DNA from: Carnobacterium divergens | GTDB taxonomy: Bacteria; Bacillota; Bacilli; Lactobacillales; Carnobacteriaceae | DNA: 64,000 bases | Reading direction: 5' to 3' | Assembly (NCBI RefSeq): GCF_900258435.1 | Contig: NZ_LT992558.1 | Span: 1,703,518 to 1,767,517 of the forward strand | Shown: piece after piece, positions 40,422 through 48,397 of the stretch | Numbering within the stretch: position 1 is the stretch's first letter | Layout: every line of letters starts with the position of its first letter | Notes under the pieces: generated by a model | The model's database searches: none | Told to the model about the DNA's origin: nothing | The model's input: only the letters and a program-made list of their open reading frames with translations | Made by a program: the position numbers and the translations under genes

Positions 40422-41423
40422 ATGGCTACCTATGATGAAATTACTAATCGACTAGCACAAGACGAAGTTGTAAAAGAATTTTTTAAAGACACTTCCTATT
40501 CACATAAAGAAGTATATGATTTATTATTTCATATCACAGCTTCCGTCAAGCACGCACAACGAGTGCCTAAAAAATTTTATACGAAATCATCCTTGCCAAC
40601 AACGTATGTTTCACTTGATATTGAAACAACTGGTTTTACTAAAAGTGATGAAATCATTCAAATAAGTGCATGCAAATTCGACAAGGGAAAAGAAATTGAT
40701 TTTTTTGATACATTTATCAAACCAAAAAACGCTCAACTTTCTACACAAATAATTTATCTTACAGGTATCACTGAAGAAAATCTATCTCATGCACCTGATA
40801 TTGAGGAAATATCAGGCAGCTTAATTTCGTTTATTGATAACCTACCTATCATCGGTCACAATATTGCAAGCTTTGATTTACCATTTCTTTCTCGTTCAGG
40901 CATTGAGTTAAAAAATAATTTTGGAGTAGATACATTAACCTTTTCAAAAAATTTAAATCTAGGGATTGAAAACTACAAATTAGAAACATTAAAAAAAGGT
41001 TTCAATATCTCATCAATTAGCCACAACGCACTGGAAGATGCTCGAGCTACAGCGATTATATTCGAAAAATTAAAAAAAGGTGAACTACCTACTAGTGGAA
41101 TTTCAGAAGAATATGAACGAACCGAGCTTCTAGCTAAAAAGCAATTTTCCTTCACTGGAAATTTCAAACAATTATCTAGAGACGAGCTAAAAGCGTCAAT
41201 TAAAGTAAATGGTGGTAAATTTGTTAAAAAAGTTAGTACACGAACCGACTTTTTGATTGTCGGTGTACAAGTTGCTAAAAATCTAAAAGATGGCATTCAT
41301 AGTTCCGCTGAATTAGATGCAATGGAACTTCAGAAACAAGGATATGACATCTCGATGATTACCGAGGAAGAATACATTTCAATGATTCACTCCAAAAAAA
41401 AACGAATAGGAGTATCCGAATGA
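40422..41423 (+). CDS. DEDDh 3'-5' exonuclease with C-terminal BRCT domain
   Basis: The 333-residue protein has a DnaQ/PolC-type exonuclease with D66 and E68 (LDIETTG), D152 (HNIASFD), and H201 and D206 (HNALEDA), so the whole catalytic set is present. A BRCT domain (about 241-325) follows: FSFTGNFKQLSRDELKASIKVNGG and TDFLIVG resemble the ligase BRCT. The N-terminal 60 residues are helical and unknown. The ATG has AAAGGAG upstream. Its stop overlaps the next gene by four bases. The substrate and role are unknown; DNA repair or defence are both possible. Confidence 0.88.
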   Translation: MATYDEITNRLAQDEVVKEFFKDTSYSHKEVYDLLFHITASVKHAQRVPKKFYTKSSLPTTYVSLDIETTGFTKSDEIIQISACKFDKGKEIDFFDTFIKPKNAQLSTQIIYLTGITEENLSHAPDIEEISGSLISFIDNLPIIGHNIASFDLPFLSRSGIELKNNFGVDTLTFSKNLNLGIENYKLETLKKGFNISSISHNALEDARATAIIFEKLKKGELPTSGISEEYERTELLAKKQFSFTGNFKQLSRDELKASIKVNGGKFVKKVSTRTDFLIVGVQVAKNLKDGIHSSAELDAMELQKQGYDISMITEEEYISMIHSKKKRIGVSE

Positions 41424-41740
41424 TTCAAAAAATAAGGACATCTAATAATGGTATTTGGTTAATTGAACATTTAGCTACCAAAGATGACACGCTTATTGGA
41501 AACGCTGTTGTCCTCTCAAAAAAAGTAGTTGTTTCAGAACTTGGTTCAAAAATGTATGATCATTATTACTTTAGCCAAAATATTAAGCTGATTTATTTAA
41601 ATAAGATTGTTGCGTATCTAGCTCCTACAAAAAAAGAACTTGAGTTTTTTGAGTTATTGAGAACAGAAAGGGAACTTCCTTTTACTAAAAAATTAGCTCA
41701 TCAATTTCATATTACTGAGTATGTAATCGATAGTTTATAG
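41420..41740 (+). CDS. Unknown small protein coupled to the exonuclease-BRCT gene
   Basis: The 106-residue protein is translationally coupled to the exonuclease by an ATGA overlap. No family is recognised. The N-terminal half looks beta-rich (GIWLIEHLATKDDTLIGNAVVLSKKVVVSE). The last 30 residues, LRTERELPFTKKLAHQFHITE, could form a helix-turn-helix. No membrane segment is visible. Coupling suggests a partner or regulator of the exonuclease. Confidence 0.7.
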   Translation: MIQKIRTSNNGIWLIEHLATKDDTLIGNAVVLSKKVVVSELGSKMYDHYYFSQNIKLIYLNKIVAYLAPTKKELEFFELLRTERELPFTKKLAHQFHITEYVIDSL

Positions 41741-41935
41741 CTCATCAGTCCATTAAATCCATACTTGAGTAAAAATCTACTGATTGAAATACGAAATTAA
41801 TTACTCTTGATAATAGGATAGTCACTCTATTTTCTGTTTCTTGTTGTCTTATAGACATCTCCAATTTTTGATTCATCTCAATTGAGCTACCCTCTTACGA
41901 GGACAAATTAGTTTCATCTACTATTATGTCTATAA
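41741..41935. other. Intergenic stretch with no confident gene
   Basis: A 195-base AT-rich gap follows the exonuclease operon. On the minus strand 41743-41874 can be read as a 43-residue open frame starting MNQKLEMSIRQQ, without a usable ribosome-binding site. It may be a remnant or chance. Confidence 0.3.
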
Positions 41936-41969
41936 AAAATCTCCTTTCAATATATTGAAAGGAGATTTT
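41936..41969. terminator. Bidirectional terminator
   Basis: A perfect 16-bp stem (AAAATCTCCTTTCAAT, 41936-41951, with 41954-41969) sits between the plus-strand exonuclease operon and the minus-strand MBL gene. Confidence 0.85.
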
Positions 41970-42055
41970 CATCATTTAACTAAAATTTATCGCACAATAG
42001 TGTTAAAGTGAACAACAATTAGTCTATACTACAAAAGCTCTTTACTCGTATTGGT

Positions 42056-42763
42056 TCACTTATTTTTTGATGCGGCAAATCCCCAGTACATATCTCTGTA
42101 CATCCCTTCCTTGTATTCCATAAATGGAACTCTTCCATGACCAGTTGAAATGTATTTTGGTTTTAAAACATCTAAAATTTTAGCACTATCTATCGCTTCA
42201 TCCATATTAAGTGTATAGCGTTGTGCAGGTGGCAATAAGATATCTTCAGAATTAGAAATCATATCTCCTGCTAGTAGAACGTTCTCTTTCTCATGATAAA
42301 AAACAGTATTTCCTACACTGTGACCCGGAACAAAATAGGCTTTTAAACCAGCTCTTTTTAACATTTCTTCATCTAAAGGTTCATAGAGATCAGCCATCCC
42401 TTCTTCTTTTGAAGTATAAGGGGAATGCCCTTCTTTAAGAGCTTCAATCTCTCTGGAATCAATGTACGCAGGAATGTCCCACGCTTTTTTATATACCTTC
42501 ACTCCTAATACATGGTCTAAGTGGCCATGAGTTGCGAAAACCGCTGTAGGAGTCCCTAAACTTTCTGTGTAGCCTACAATAGATTCCGCTAAGTTATCGA
42601 ATCCTGTGTCGATAATAAATACCTCTTTTTTTTCATTTACAACTGCCCAAAAATTAATGGGTACGACTGTTCCTGGAACGTCCATATTTACGTCACCTTC
42701 TGGATTTGAAAACACATAAACTGATTCTGAAATTTGAATAACATCTGTAAATTTTCCTGCCAT
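42056..42763 (-). CDS. Metallo-beta-lactamase fold hydrolase
   Basis: The 235-residue protein has the MBL metal motif THGHLDHVLG at about 79-88, PGHSVGNTVFYH, AGDMI and the final GHGRVPF histidine. It is a small metal-dependent hydrolase of the glyoxalase II/lactonase-like group; the substrate is unknown. The start ATG has AAAGGAG upstream. It has its own promoter with the MerR-type operator (42789-42819), so it belongs to the regulon of the gene at 45947. Confidence 0.88.
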   Translation of the reverse strand: MAGKFTDVIQISESVYVFSNPEGDVNMDVPGTVVPINFWAVVNEKKEVFIIDTGFDNLAESIVGYTESLGTPTAVFATHGHLDHVLGVKVYKKAWDIPAYIDSREIEALKEGHSPYTSKEEGMADLYEPLDEEMLKRAGLKAYFVPGHSVGNTVFYHEKENVLLAGDMISNSEDILLPPAQRYTLNMDEAIDSAKILDVLKPKYISTGHGRVPFMEYKEGMYRDMYWGFAASKNK

Positions 42764-42788
42764 TTTGAATCACTCCTTTTCTTTTTTT

Positions 42789-42819
42789 ATATTACCAACT
42801 TAGAGTAACTATCAGTCAA
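42789..42819 (-). promoter_or_regulatory. MerR-type promoter of the MBL hydrolase gene
   Basis: On the minus strand, -35 TTGACT (42814-42819) and -10 TAATAT (42789-42794) are separated by exactly 19 bp. The spacer starts GATAGTTACTCTA. The overlong spacer with an internal dyad is characteristic of MerR-activated promoters. The same TTGACTGATAGT(A/T)ACT core occurs at 45199-45229 and 48083-48113. Confidence 0.8.
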
Positions 42820-42858
42820 CTAATAGTTTTCTTTTTTTAATCTCTTTAATAAAATTAA

Positions 42859-43227
42859 TTACTCAGCAATAATCTCGATTTTGTATCCGTCTGGATCTGT
42901 AACAAAATAGTAATCGGATGCACCACCGAAATTTTTAATTTCAGTTAATTTAATTCCTAGAGATTGATGTTTTTTATATAAATCTTGAATTTTTTTCACT
43001 TTCATGCCTATATGACCATATCCATTACCTAACTCATATTCTTGGTAGTCATGGTTATACGTTAACTCAAGTGTAACCTCACTATTTGGGAAACTTAAAA
43101 AAACTAACGTAAATCCGTACTCTGGGAAATCTTGAATTTTTTCTTCTGTACAATCAAAAGCTTGTTTATAAAAAACAATCGATTCTTCTAAATTTTTTAC
43201 ACGAATACAAATATGATCTAATTTCAT
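42859..43227 (-). CDS. VOC family protein (glyoxalase I-like)
   Basis: The 122-residue single-domain protein matches the glyoxalase/bleomycin-resistance fold: LDHICIRVKNLEESIVFYKQAF, then GHIGMKVKKIQDLY, and the final DPDGYKIEIIA. H5, E54-like (EVTLELTY), H77 and E120 are candidate metal ligands, as in lactoylglutathione lyases. The physiological thiol in this genus is uncertain. It follows the yellow-family gene by 20 bases and is cotranscribed with it and with the SDR gene. Confidence 0.85.
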   Translation of the reverse strand: MKLDHICIRVKNLEESIVFYKQAFDCTEEKIQDFPEYGFTLVFLSFPNSEVTLELTYNHDYQEYELGNGYGHIGMKVKKIQDLYKKHQSLGIKLTEIKNFGGASDYYFVTDPDGYKIEIIAE

Positions 43228-43247
43228 CCTAAATTCTCTTTTCTATT

Positions 43248-44330
43248 CTAATTAGATGGTACTTTGTTAATTTTTATTTTTAAAAGCAAGTAAGATCGTT
43301 CTCTCATATCAAAGCCACCGTTAAAGCCTGGTTGTCGGTGAACTTGATTTGCTGTTACATAAAGATACCCGTCCATACCAATTGACATAGAGTCTGGCCA
43401 CATTACTAAATCATTTTGAACAACTGTTTCCATTACTCCATTGCGATCAATCGCTACTATGGAATTATTTTCATAGTCACCCGCATATAACGTCCCATCG
43501 CTGGCCATAATAAGACCATCGGAAGAACCTTTTTCAACTACTGTTTTCACCTTGCTTTCCAACTGTTCGTCTGTAAAATCTAAAAATAATAAATCAGTTT
43601 CAATAGAATACAAATATCTTCCTACCAATGAACAGAAATAAAGTGTTTTTTTATCTGGTGATAATTCAATCCCATCTACCGCTACGTGAAATTTAGAAAT
43701 AGTTCCATCTTCATCCTTATTTTGCAACGGAATGCCTTCTACTTTAGGAATAATGGTTTCATCAACAGCTGTGGAACGAACACCATCCAAAACTCTTCTG
43801 GATTCGCCACTTTCTAAATCTAAAATAATGATCGCTCCTGGACCAGTTACAGATGAATCTGTTATATACGCAGTACCTGTGTTTCCTCGTTCCCAATCAA
43901 AGCGCATATCGTTTAAATAGGTAGTATCCAATAAAACATCCTTTGGAAATGTATAACTAGTAAGAATTTTATTTGTTTTTAAATCAATGGACACTAATTT
44001 AGCTGCTTCTCTATTTGGTGCATCAAAAAATGGAGCTCCTGTATCTAATACCCATAGACGATCAAGATAATCCGCAAAGAGTGCTTGAACACTTAAAAAA
44101 GTTTCTTTTGGTTGGCTAGAATTGTAGGTATTCATTTGTTCATTAGGATAAGGTTCTTCCATGTTGTTATCTTTTAATTCAACAACAGATGCCACCACAT
44201 CGTCGCCCCATTTAGGAAAATTAATGAAAATGCGTCCACTATTTGATACCGCTACTCCCGTTGGCATAGCGTTACTAAACGTAGCTGCGATTTCTAATTC
44301 CCCAGTATCTCTTCTTTTTGGAAAATTCAT
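43248..44330 (-). CDS. Yellow/major royal jelly protein family (six-bladed propeller)
   Basis: The 360-residue protein fits the SMP-30/major royal jelly protein beta-propeller: PTGVAVSNSGRIFINFPKW, DRLWVLDTGAPFFD, LNDMRFDWERGNTGTAYITDS and MWPDSMSIGMDGYLYVTANQ are recognisable family segments. No signal peptide is present, unlike insect members, so it is cytoplasmic. The activity is unknown; lactonase or L-dopachrome-related annotations are only family-level. It has AAGGAGGGG before the ATG and follows the SDR gene by 84 bases. Confidence 0.8.
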   Translation of the reverse strand: MNFPKRRDTGELEIAATFSNAMPTGVAVSNSGRIFINFPKWGDDVVASVVELKDNNMEEPYPNEQMNTYNSSQPKETFLSVQALFADYLDRLWVLDTGAPFFDAPNREAAKLVSIDLKTNKILTSYTFPKDVLLDTTYLNDMRFDWERGNTGTAYITDSSVTGPGAIIILDLESGESRRVLDGVRSTAVDETIIPKVEGIPLQNKDEDGTISKFHVAVDGIELSPDKKTLYFCSLVGRYLYSIETDLLFLDFTDEQLESKVKTVVEKGSSDGLIMASDGTLYAGDYENNSIVAIDRNGVMETVVQNDLVMWPDSMSIGMDGYLYVTANQVHRQPGFNGGFDMRERSYLLLKIKINKVPSN

Positions 44331-44414
44331 AGTACCCCTCCTTCATATAAGGTTAAATATTCATAATTAAGCAAATGGTCATGCATAAAAAATTTCGTGA
44401 ATTTTTATATTCTT

Positions 44415-45176
44415 TTACAGTGCATGTTTTGAAGAACGCATCAGAACTTCACTAATTGAAACAGTATCTGGTGTTGATAAAATGTAAGCTACTGCTTCTG
44501 CTACATCTACAGCAGTTAACGATTTTGTTCGATCTTGAACTTCACCAGCAATCCATGCTTCAATATCCGTATTTCCAACACTATTAATTAATTCAGTTTC
44601 TACAATCCCTGGTGAAACAATAGATGAACGAATATTGTCTTCTAAATGTTCTTGACGTACACCTTCCATAATTGCTCTTACTGCATATTTTGTTCCACAA
44701 TATACCGCTGAGTTGGGATAAACTAGATGACCTGCTACAGAGTCCATTGCAATCATATGTCCAAATTTTTGTTTCACCATTACAGGTAAACATGCTGCTA
44801 ACCCATTAACAACTCCCATAATATTAACACTTACTGCTGATTCCCATTTCGCCACTTCTTGTTCATTTGAATCCGCTAAGGGTCCCATTGGCATCACACC
44901 TGCATTGTGGAACATCGCATCAATTTTACCAAATTTATCTAGCGTGTACTGAACTAATTCTTTCATATCTGATAAGCTTGTAACGTCTCCAACTTTATAT
45001 TCCACGCCATATTCAGCTAATTCTAACTTCAATGCTTCTAATCGCTTTCCTCTTCGTGCAGACATTACAATTTTTGCGCCTGATTGTGCTAACTTCCTTA
45101 CAGTCGCTTCCCCAATACCACTAGATGCACCTGTTATAATCACTACTTTATTTTGAATAGCTGTCAATTTTATCAT
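44415..45176 (-). CDS. SDR family oxidoreductase
   Basis: The roughly 253-residue classical short-chain dehydrogenase has the NAD(P)-binding GASSGIGEAT and NAGVMP motifs. The catalytic set is S (MDSVAGH), Y and K (YCGTKYA), with PGIVETEL downstream. The substrate cannot be read. The start is uncertain. The promoter's -10 at 45199-45204 rules out the TTG at 45200. The ATG at 45176 abuts the GAAGGGA ribosome site, and a TTG at 45167 is nine bases from it. It is first in the operon SDR-yellow-VOC. Confidence 0.88.
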   Translation of the reverse strand: MIKLTAIQNKVVIITGASSGIGEATVRKLAQSGAKIVMSARRGKRLEALKLELAEYGVEYKVGDVTSLSDMKELVQYTLDKFGKIDAMFHNAGVMPMGPLADSNEQEVAKWESAVSVNIMGVVNGLAACLPVMVKQKFGHMIAMDSVAGHLVYPNSAVYCGTKYAVRAIMEGVRQEHLEDNIRSSIVSPGIVETELINSVGNTDIEAWIAGEVQDRTKSLTAVDVAEAVAYILSTPDTVSISEVLMRSSKHAL

Positions 45177-45198
45177 TCCCTTCAATTTTCTTAATGTC

Positions 45199-45229
45199 AA
45201 TTTATCACTTGATAGTTACTATCAGTCAA
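45199..45229 (-). promoter_or_regulatory. MerR-type promoter of the SDR operon
   Basis: On the minus strand, -35 TTGACT (45224-45229) is followed by a 19-bp spacer containing the perfect palindrome GATAGTAACTATC, and the -10 is TAAATT (45199-45204). This is the clearest of the three operators. Confidence 0.82.
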
Positions 45230-45246
45230 CTGTTATCTTTTTTTAT

Positions 45247-45897
45247 TTAACCTTCAAATAATAGTTCTTTATTTTTCCTGTTTAGAAACATTTCCCAATA
45301 TAGCGGAGCAATTTTAGCTGGGTCCGACTGAGTATTTCGTTTGATGGTTGCAGAAACCGTAATTGTCCCAACAAACACTCCAACCGATTGTAATTGATCG
45401 TGCAATAAAAAAGTAATCAATCTTAAAACTGATTTATCGATTGATAATGTCGCTTTATGATAATCTGGATTAATCCCTAATCCTCCCCCTGTTGTAATAA
45501 TTGCTCCAGAATTTTTCTTCAAATGAGGCACTAACGGATTAATAAAATTTTGGACACTTGTTGCATTTGTTTCAAGTGAGCTTAATAGTTCTTCGGAGGA
45601 CAGTTCAACAATATCATCTGGTTGTCTAACACTAACATTAAATACGACGAGTTCTATATCATGTAATACAATTATTTCTGCTAAGCATTGATTAACAGCC
45701 TGTTTATTTTTGATATCAGAAACCCAATAAGCATTATGAATATTTTCTTTCGCAAGGCTATCTTTAAATTTCTGAAGTTTTTCAACATTTCTAGATAGTG
45801 TTAAAATTTTAAAACCTTTATTACCAAATACTTTAGCTATTTCCATTCCTAATCCATCAATGCTACCTGGTCCAATAATTAAAACACTTTTTATCAT
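45247..45897 (-). CDS. SDR-like NAD(P)-binding protein, atypical
   Basis: The 216-residue protein has a Rossmann N-terminus (VLIIGPGSIDGLGMEIAKVFGNKG). Instead of the TGxxxGxG motif it has GPGSIDGLG. A GAIITTGGGLG strand replaces the catalytic serine region. There is no YxxxK: HKATLSIDKSVLR offers only a distant match. It is therefore a divergent, perhaps non-catalytic SDR. The ATG has AGGAGGGG upstream. It follows the merR gene by 49 bases and ends at a short gap before the SDR operon promoter. Confidence 0.72.
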   Translation of the reverse strand: MIKSVLIIGPGSIDGLGMEIAKVFGNKGFKILTLSRNVEKLQKFKDSLAKENIHNAYWVSDIKNKQAVNQCLAEIIVLHDIELVVFNVSVRQPDDIVELSSEELLSSLETNATSVQNFINPLVPHLKKNSGAIITTGGGLGINPDYHKATLSIDKSVLRLITFLLHDQLQSVGVFVGTITVSATIKRNTQSDPAKIAPLYWEMFLNRKNKELLFEG

Positions 45898-45946
45898 ATA
45901 AACCCCTCCTAAGATATTCAGAAAATCAATAGATTAAGTCAACTAG

Positions 45947-46381
45947 TTATTTTAAATTGATTACTTTATTCTCTAAATTTTTAGATAGCTTTTCCTCAAA
46001 AGGATTAAAAATCCTATCTGTTTTATTATTCATTCGGTTCTCATAACTTACTATTTTATAATCGACCATATCCAACATTTCTTGAGTTTCAACCAATTGC
46101 ATCTTGACCACGCATCTTTGTTTTTTTAATAATGTTAGTCTGTCAGGAATCGTTTGATCGCCTTCCACACACAGTTCAATATAATTTCTTATCTTTGAAA
46201 TCGAAAGACCCGTGTCTCTCAAGCACTGCACGACATATACCCACTCTAAATCGTTTTCTGTAAAAATACGGATGTTTCGATCGTTTCTTTTTACAAATGG
46301 AAATAGCCCTTTCTTGTCATAAAAACGCAATGTATAGGGTGAAATATTCATAATTTCAGAAACATCCTTAATTGTTAACAT
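45947..46381 (-). CDS. MerR family regulator, AdhR/NmlR-like
   Basis: The 144-residue regulator has a MerR winged helix (TIKDVSEIMNISPYTLRFYDKKGLF) and a dimerisation helix with Q/E/L repeats. It has no metal-binding C-terminal cluster. Cys53 in VQCLRDTGLSISKIRNY sits where AdhR and NmlR have their conserved aldehyde- or electrophile-sensing cysteine; Cys71 and Cys90 are extra. It likely controls the three TTGACT-N19 promoters around it. The ATG has AGAAGGAG upstream, and the gene follows the YjdM-like gene by 42 bases. Confidence 0.85.
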   Translation of the reverse strand: MLTIKDVSEIMNISPYTLRFYDKKGLFPFVKRNDRNIRIFTENDLEWVYVVQCLRDTGLSISKIRNYIELCVEGDQTIPDRLTLLKKQRCVVKMQLVETQEMLDMVDYKIVSYENRMNNKTDRIFNPFEEKLSKNLENKVINLK

Positions 46382-46423
46382 CTTTTTATCTCCTTCTATT
46401 TTTTATCTTAACTATTTAATAAA

Positions 46424-46654
46424 TTAATTGATTTTTTTTACTGATTCGGTTTTAAGCTCTATTTTTCCGATACTATCTACAAAACATTGAATACTAAATA
46501 TTCCTTTGTTTAATTTTATATTTTTTAATTTTGTGCCACGTTTTAACTTAGATTTTGTCCCTTTTACTTTTAAATCCTTGGTCACCACCACATTATCGCC
46601 AGCAAAAAGTTTGTTTCCCATCGAATCATAAATAATTAACTCACCTTTTTCCAT
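46424..46654 (-). CDS. YjdM (PhnA) C-terminal domain protein lacking the zinc ribbon
   Basis: The 76-residue protein aligns with the C-terminal half of YjdM/PhnA: VVVTKDLKVKGTKSKLKRGTKLKNIKL and IELKTESVKKIN. The usual N-terminal CxxC zinc ribbon (about 30 residues) is missing, and the ATG at 46654 has GAGG seven bases upstream, so the start is real. This makes it a truncated but apparently expressed domain. It lies between the MFS gene and merR in the same operon. Alkylphosphonate use is not implied. Confidence 0.72.
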   Translation of the reverse strand: MEKGELIIYDSMGNKLFAGDNVVVTKDLKVKGTKSKLKRGTKLKNIKLNKGIFSIQCFVDSIGKIELKTESVKKIN

Positions 46655-46716
46655 AGTTCGTCCTCTCACCTCTTTTTATCATGACTCTTTTCAAGAACTC
46701 AAATGATAGAACCAGT

Positions 46717-48033
46717 CTAAACAGATCCTTTTTGCTTTTTTTTAAAGATAGAAATCAAATAGACATTTCCTAATGTCATCAGAATGCATAATCCGAATCC
46801 AAAGCTGTAATGGGTTGAATCTGTTAGTAGTTTACTCATTAGTGCAGGTCCAAATGCCATTCCGACAAAGTTTAAAACATTGTATAATCCTAATCCTGTT
46901 CCTATGTCATTTTTATCTAATGTAGTCGGAACAAGCATATTTAGTACAATTTGAATTGGAGAATAGCCTATTGCAATAAAGATAAATGAAAAACAGATTG
47001 CCATAAAACTCACATTCCATAACAGTAACAGCCCTGAGAACCCCACTAATAAACTTGCTACAGCTAGATAAAAAATGAGTGTCGAATTCTCTTTAGTTAG
47101 TTTCTTTCTTGTAACAATACTAGAAAGTACGCTAAAAATGCATGCTAAGAAGAAAATACACCCCACTATATTTGGACCTAATTGATAGTAATCAGCAAAT
47201 AATAGTGGCAAGATAAATAAAGTTGCTAAATGACAAGCATTAATCACAAACCCAATGCAAATTAAAGAGACAAATGAATTGTTTTTTAAAAGTTTAACTT
47301 TTATAAAGGGGTGCGTTCTTTTTCTTTCCCATGATAACAAAATAGAATAAGTTAACACTGCTAAAACTAGTAATGGACTAGAGACGTTCACACCAAGAAG
47401 AAATAAGATGATGACTAAAAATATTAAAAATCCTCCCAAATAATCAATCGGTTCTTTAACTGCCCTTTCTTTCTCATTAGGAAATAATTTCAATAAAAAA
47501 ATAATTAAACCCATGCTTCCTAACATAAAAACAAATAAATAGCGCCATCCAAGATACGTTGTAATAATCCCTCCTAATAACGGGCCTATACCCAAAGCTA
47601 GTGCAATCGCAATACTGATAAAAGCTAATGCATTCCCTTGCATTTTCGTAGGAATGTATTGATTAATTGCTACCATTGCTAATGTGACAAAAGAAGCTCC
47701 TCCACTTGCTTGAATTACACGTCCTACAAGAATAATAGCGTACGATTTATACCCTATAAACCCAATAATTGAACCTATACTAAATAAGAGTACTCCATAA
47801 ATTAATAATTTTCTTACCGAGTAACTTTCCGATAATTTCCCATACGTTACCGCTCCTACGGCAATAATTGAGGTATACCCTACTGATATCCAACTAGCCA
47901 TAGCAGGGGAAATGGATAAATCGGTAGAAATGGACGGCATCGCTACATTGAAAATAACAGAGTTCATAGCCGCCAATAGTGTTAATGTGCAGAGCACCCC
48001 TATCATTTGAATTTCACTTTTCTTAAATTTCAT
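46717..48033 (-). CDS. MFS transporter, EmrB/QacA type
   Basis: The 438-residue membrane protein has 12 to 14 predicted helices with the QacA-type N-terminus (LAAMNSVIFNVAMPSISTDL) and a motif A-like loop, VTYGKLSESYSVRKLL. The proline-rich motif C-type GIGPLLGGIITTYLGWR is present. Such proteins export drugs or toxic organics by proton antiport. Its promoter carries the MerR-type operator, and the regulator is encoded two genes further on, which suggests inducible efflux. The ATG has AAGGAGG upstream. Confidence 0.9.
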   Translation of the reverse strand: MKFKKSEIQMIGVLCTLTLLAAMNSVIFNVAMPSISTDLSISPAMASWISVGYTSIIAVGAVTYGKLSESYSVRKLLIYGVLLFSIGSIIGFIGYKSYAIILVGRVIQASGGASFVTLAMVAINQYIPTKMQGNALAFISIAIALALGIGPLLGGIITTYLGWRYLFVFMLGSMGLIIFLLKLFPNEKERAVKEPIDYLGGFLIFLVIILFLLGVNVSSPLLVLAVLTYSILLSWERKRTHPFIKVKLLKNNSFVSLICIGFVINACHLATLFILPLLFADYYQLGPNIVGCIFFLACIFSVLSSIVTRKKLTKENSTLIFYLAVASLLVGFSGLLLLWNVSFMAICFSFIFIAIGYSPIQIVLNMLVPTTLDKNDIGTGLGLYNVLNFVGMAFGPALMSKLLTDSTHYSFGFGLCILMTLGNVYLISIFKKKQKGSV

Positions 48034-48082
48034 AAAATCCTCCTTTTGGTAAACGAAAAGATAACTAATTTAATACATTTCT

Positions 48083-48113
48083 ATCCTAATCTATTAGAGT
48101 TACTATCAGTCAA
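48083..48113 (-). promoter_or_regulatory. MerR-type promoter of the MFS-yjdM-merR operon
   Basis: On the minus strand, -35 TTGACT (48108-48113) and -10 TAGGAT (48083-48088) are separated by 19 bp; the spacer starts GATAGTAACTCTAA. It matches the other two MerR-type promoters and suggests autoregulation. Confidence 0.8.
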
Positions 48114-48125
48114 ATATAAATATAA

Positions 48126-48158
48126 AAAAACAAAAATCTAGTTTAGATTTTTGTTTTT
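48126..48158. terminator. Terminator-like hairpin upstream of the MFS promoter
   Basis: A perfect 15-bp AT-rich stem (AAAAACAAAAATCTA, 48126-48140, with 48144-48158) has a 3-base loop. It may insulate the MFS promoter from upstream minus-strand transcripts. Confidence 0.6.
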
Positions 48159-48397
48159 ATCTACTATTTATTTGAATGAAATTAACAAAAAACGAAAGCA
48201 TACAGCAAGTTTCGTTGATAATTAAATAGACACTAATTTTAATTTTTTATTTAGTTCCATGAAAAAGAACCACATAAAAAAACAAACTCCATTATTTATA
48301 TGATGCTGAATCATTAAAAAAACCTTAAATTAATATTTATTATATTGATTAGTTTTTTATTATATGTAAAAATTGTTCAAAAGGAGGAGATTTTTTT
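48159..48397. other. AT-rich intergenic region upstream of the lipoprotein
   Basis: About 240 bases hold no open frame with a ribosome-binding site. It presumably contains the lipoprotein promoter (AT-rich TATTAT-like boxes near 48337-48362), but no -35/-10 pair stands out. Confidence 0.4.

Noticed and set aside
41743-41874. A 43-residue minus-strand open frame
   Set aside because: No ribosome-binding site at a usable distance and no recognised family.
45918-45944. A fourth MerR-type promoter upstream of the SDR-like gene at 45247
   Set aside because: TTGACT is present but the GATAGT-ACT core is absent and the -10 is poor.
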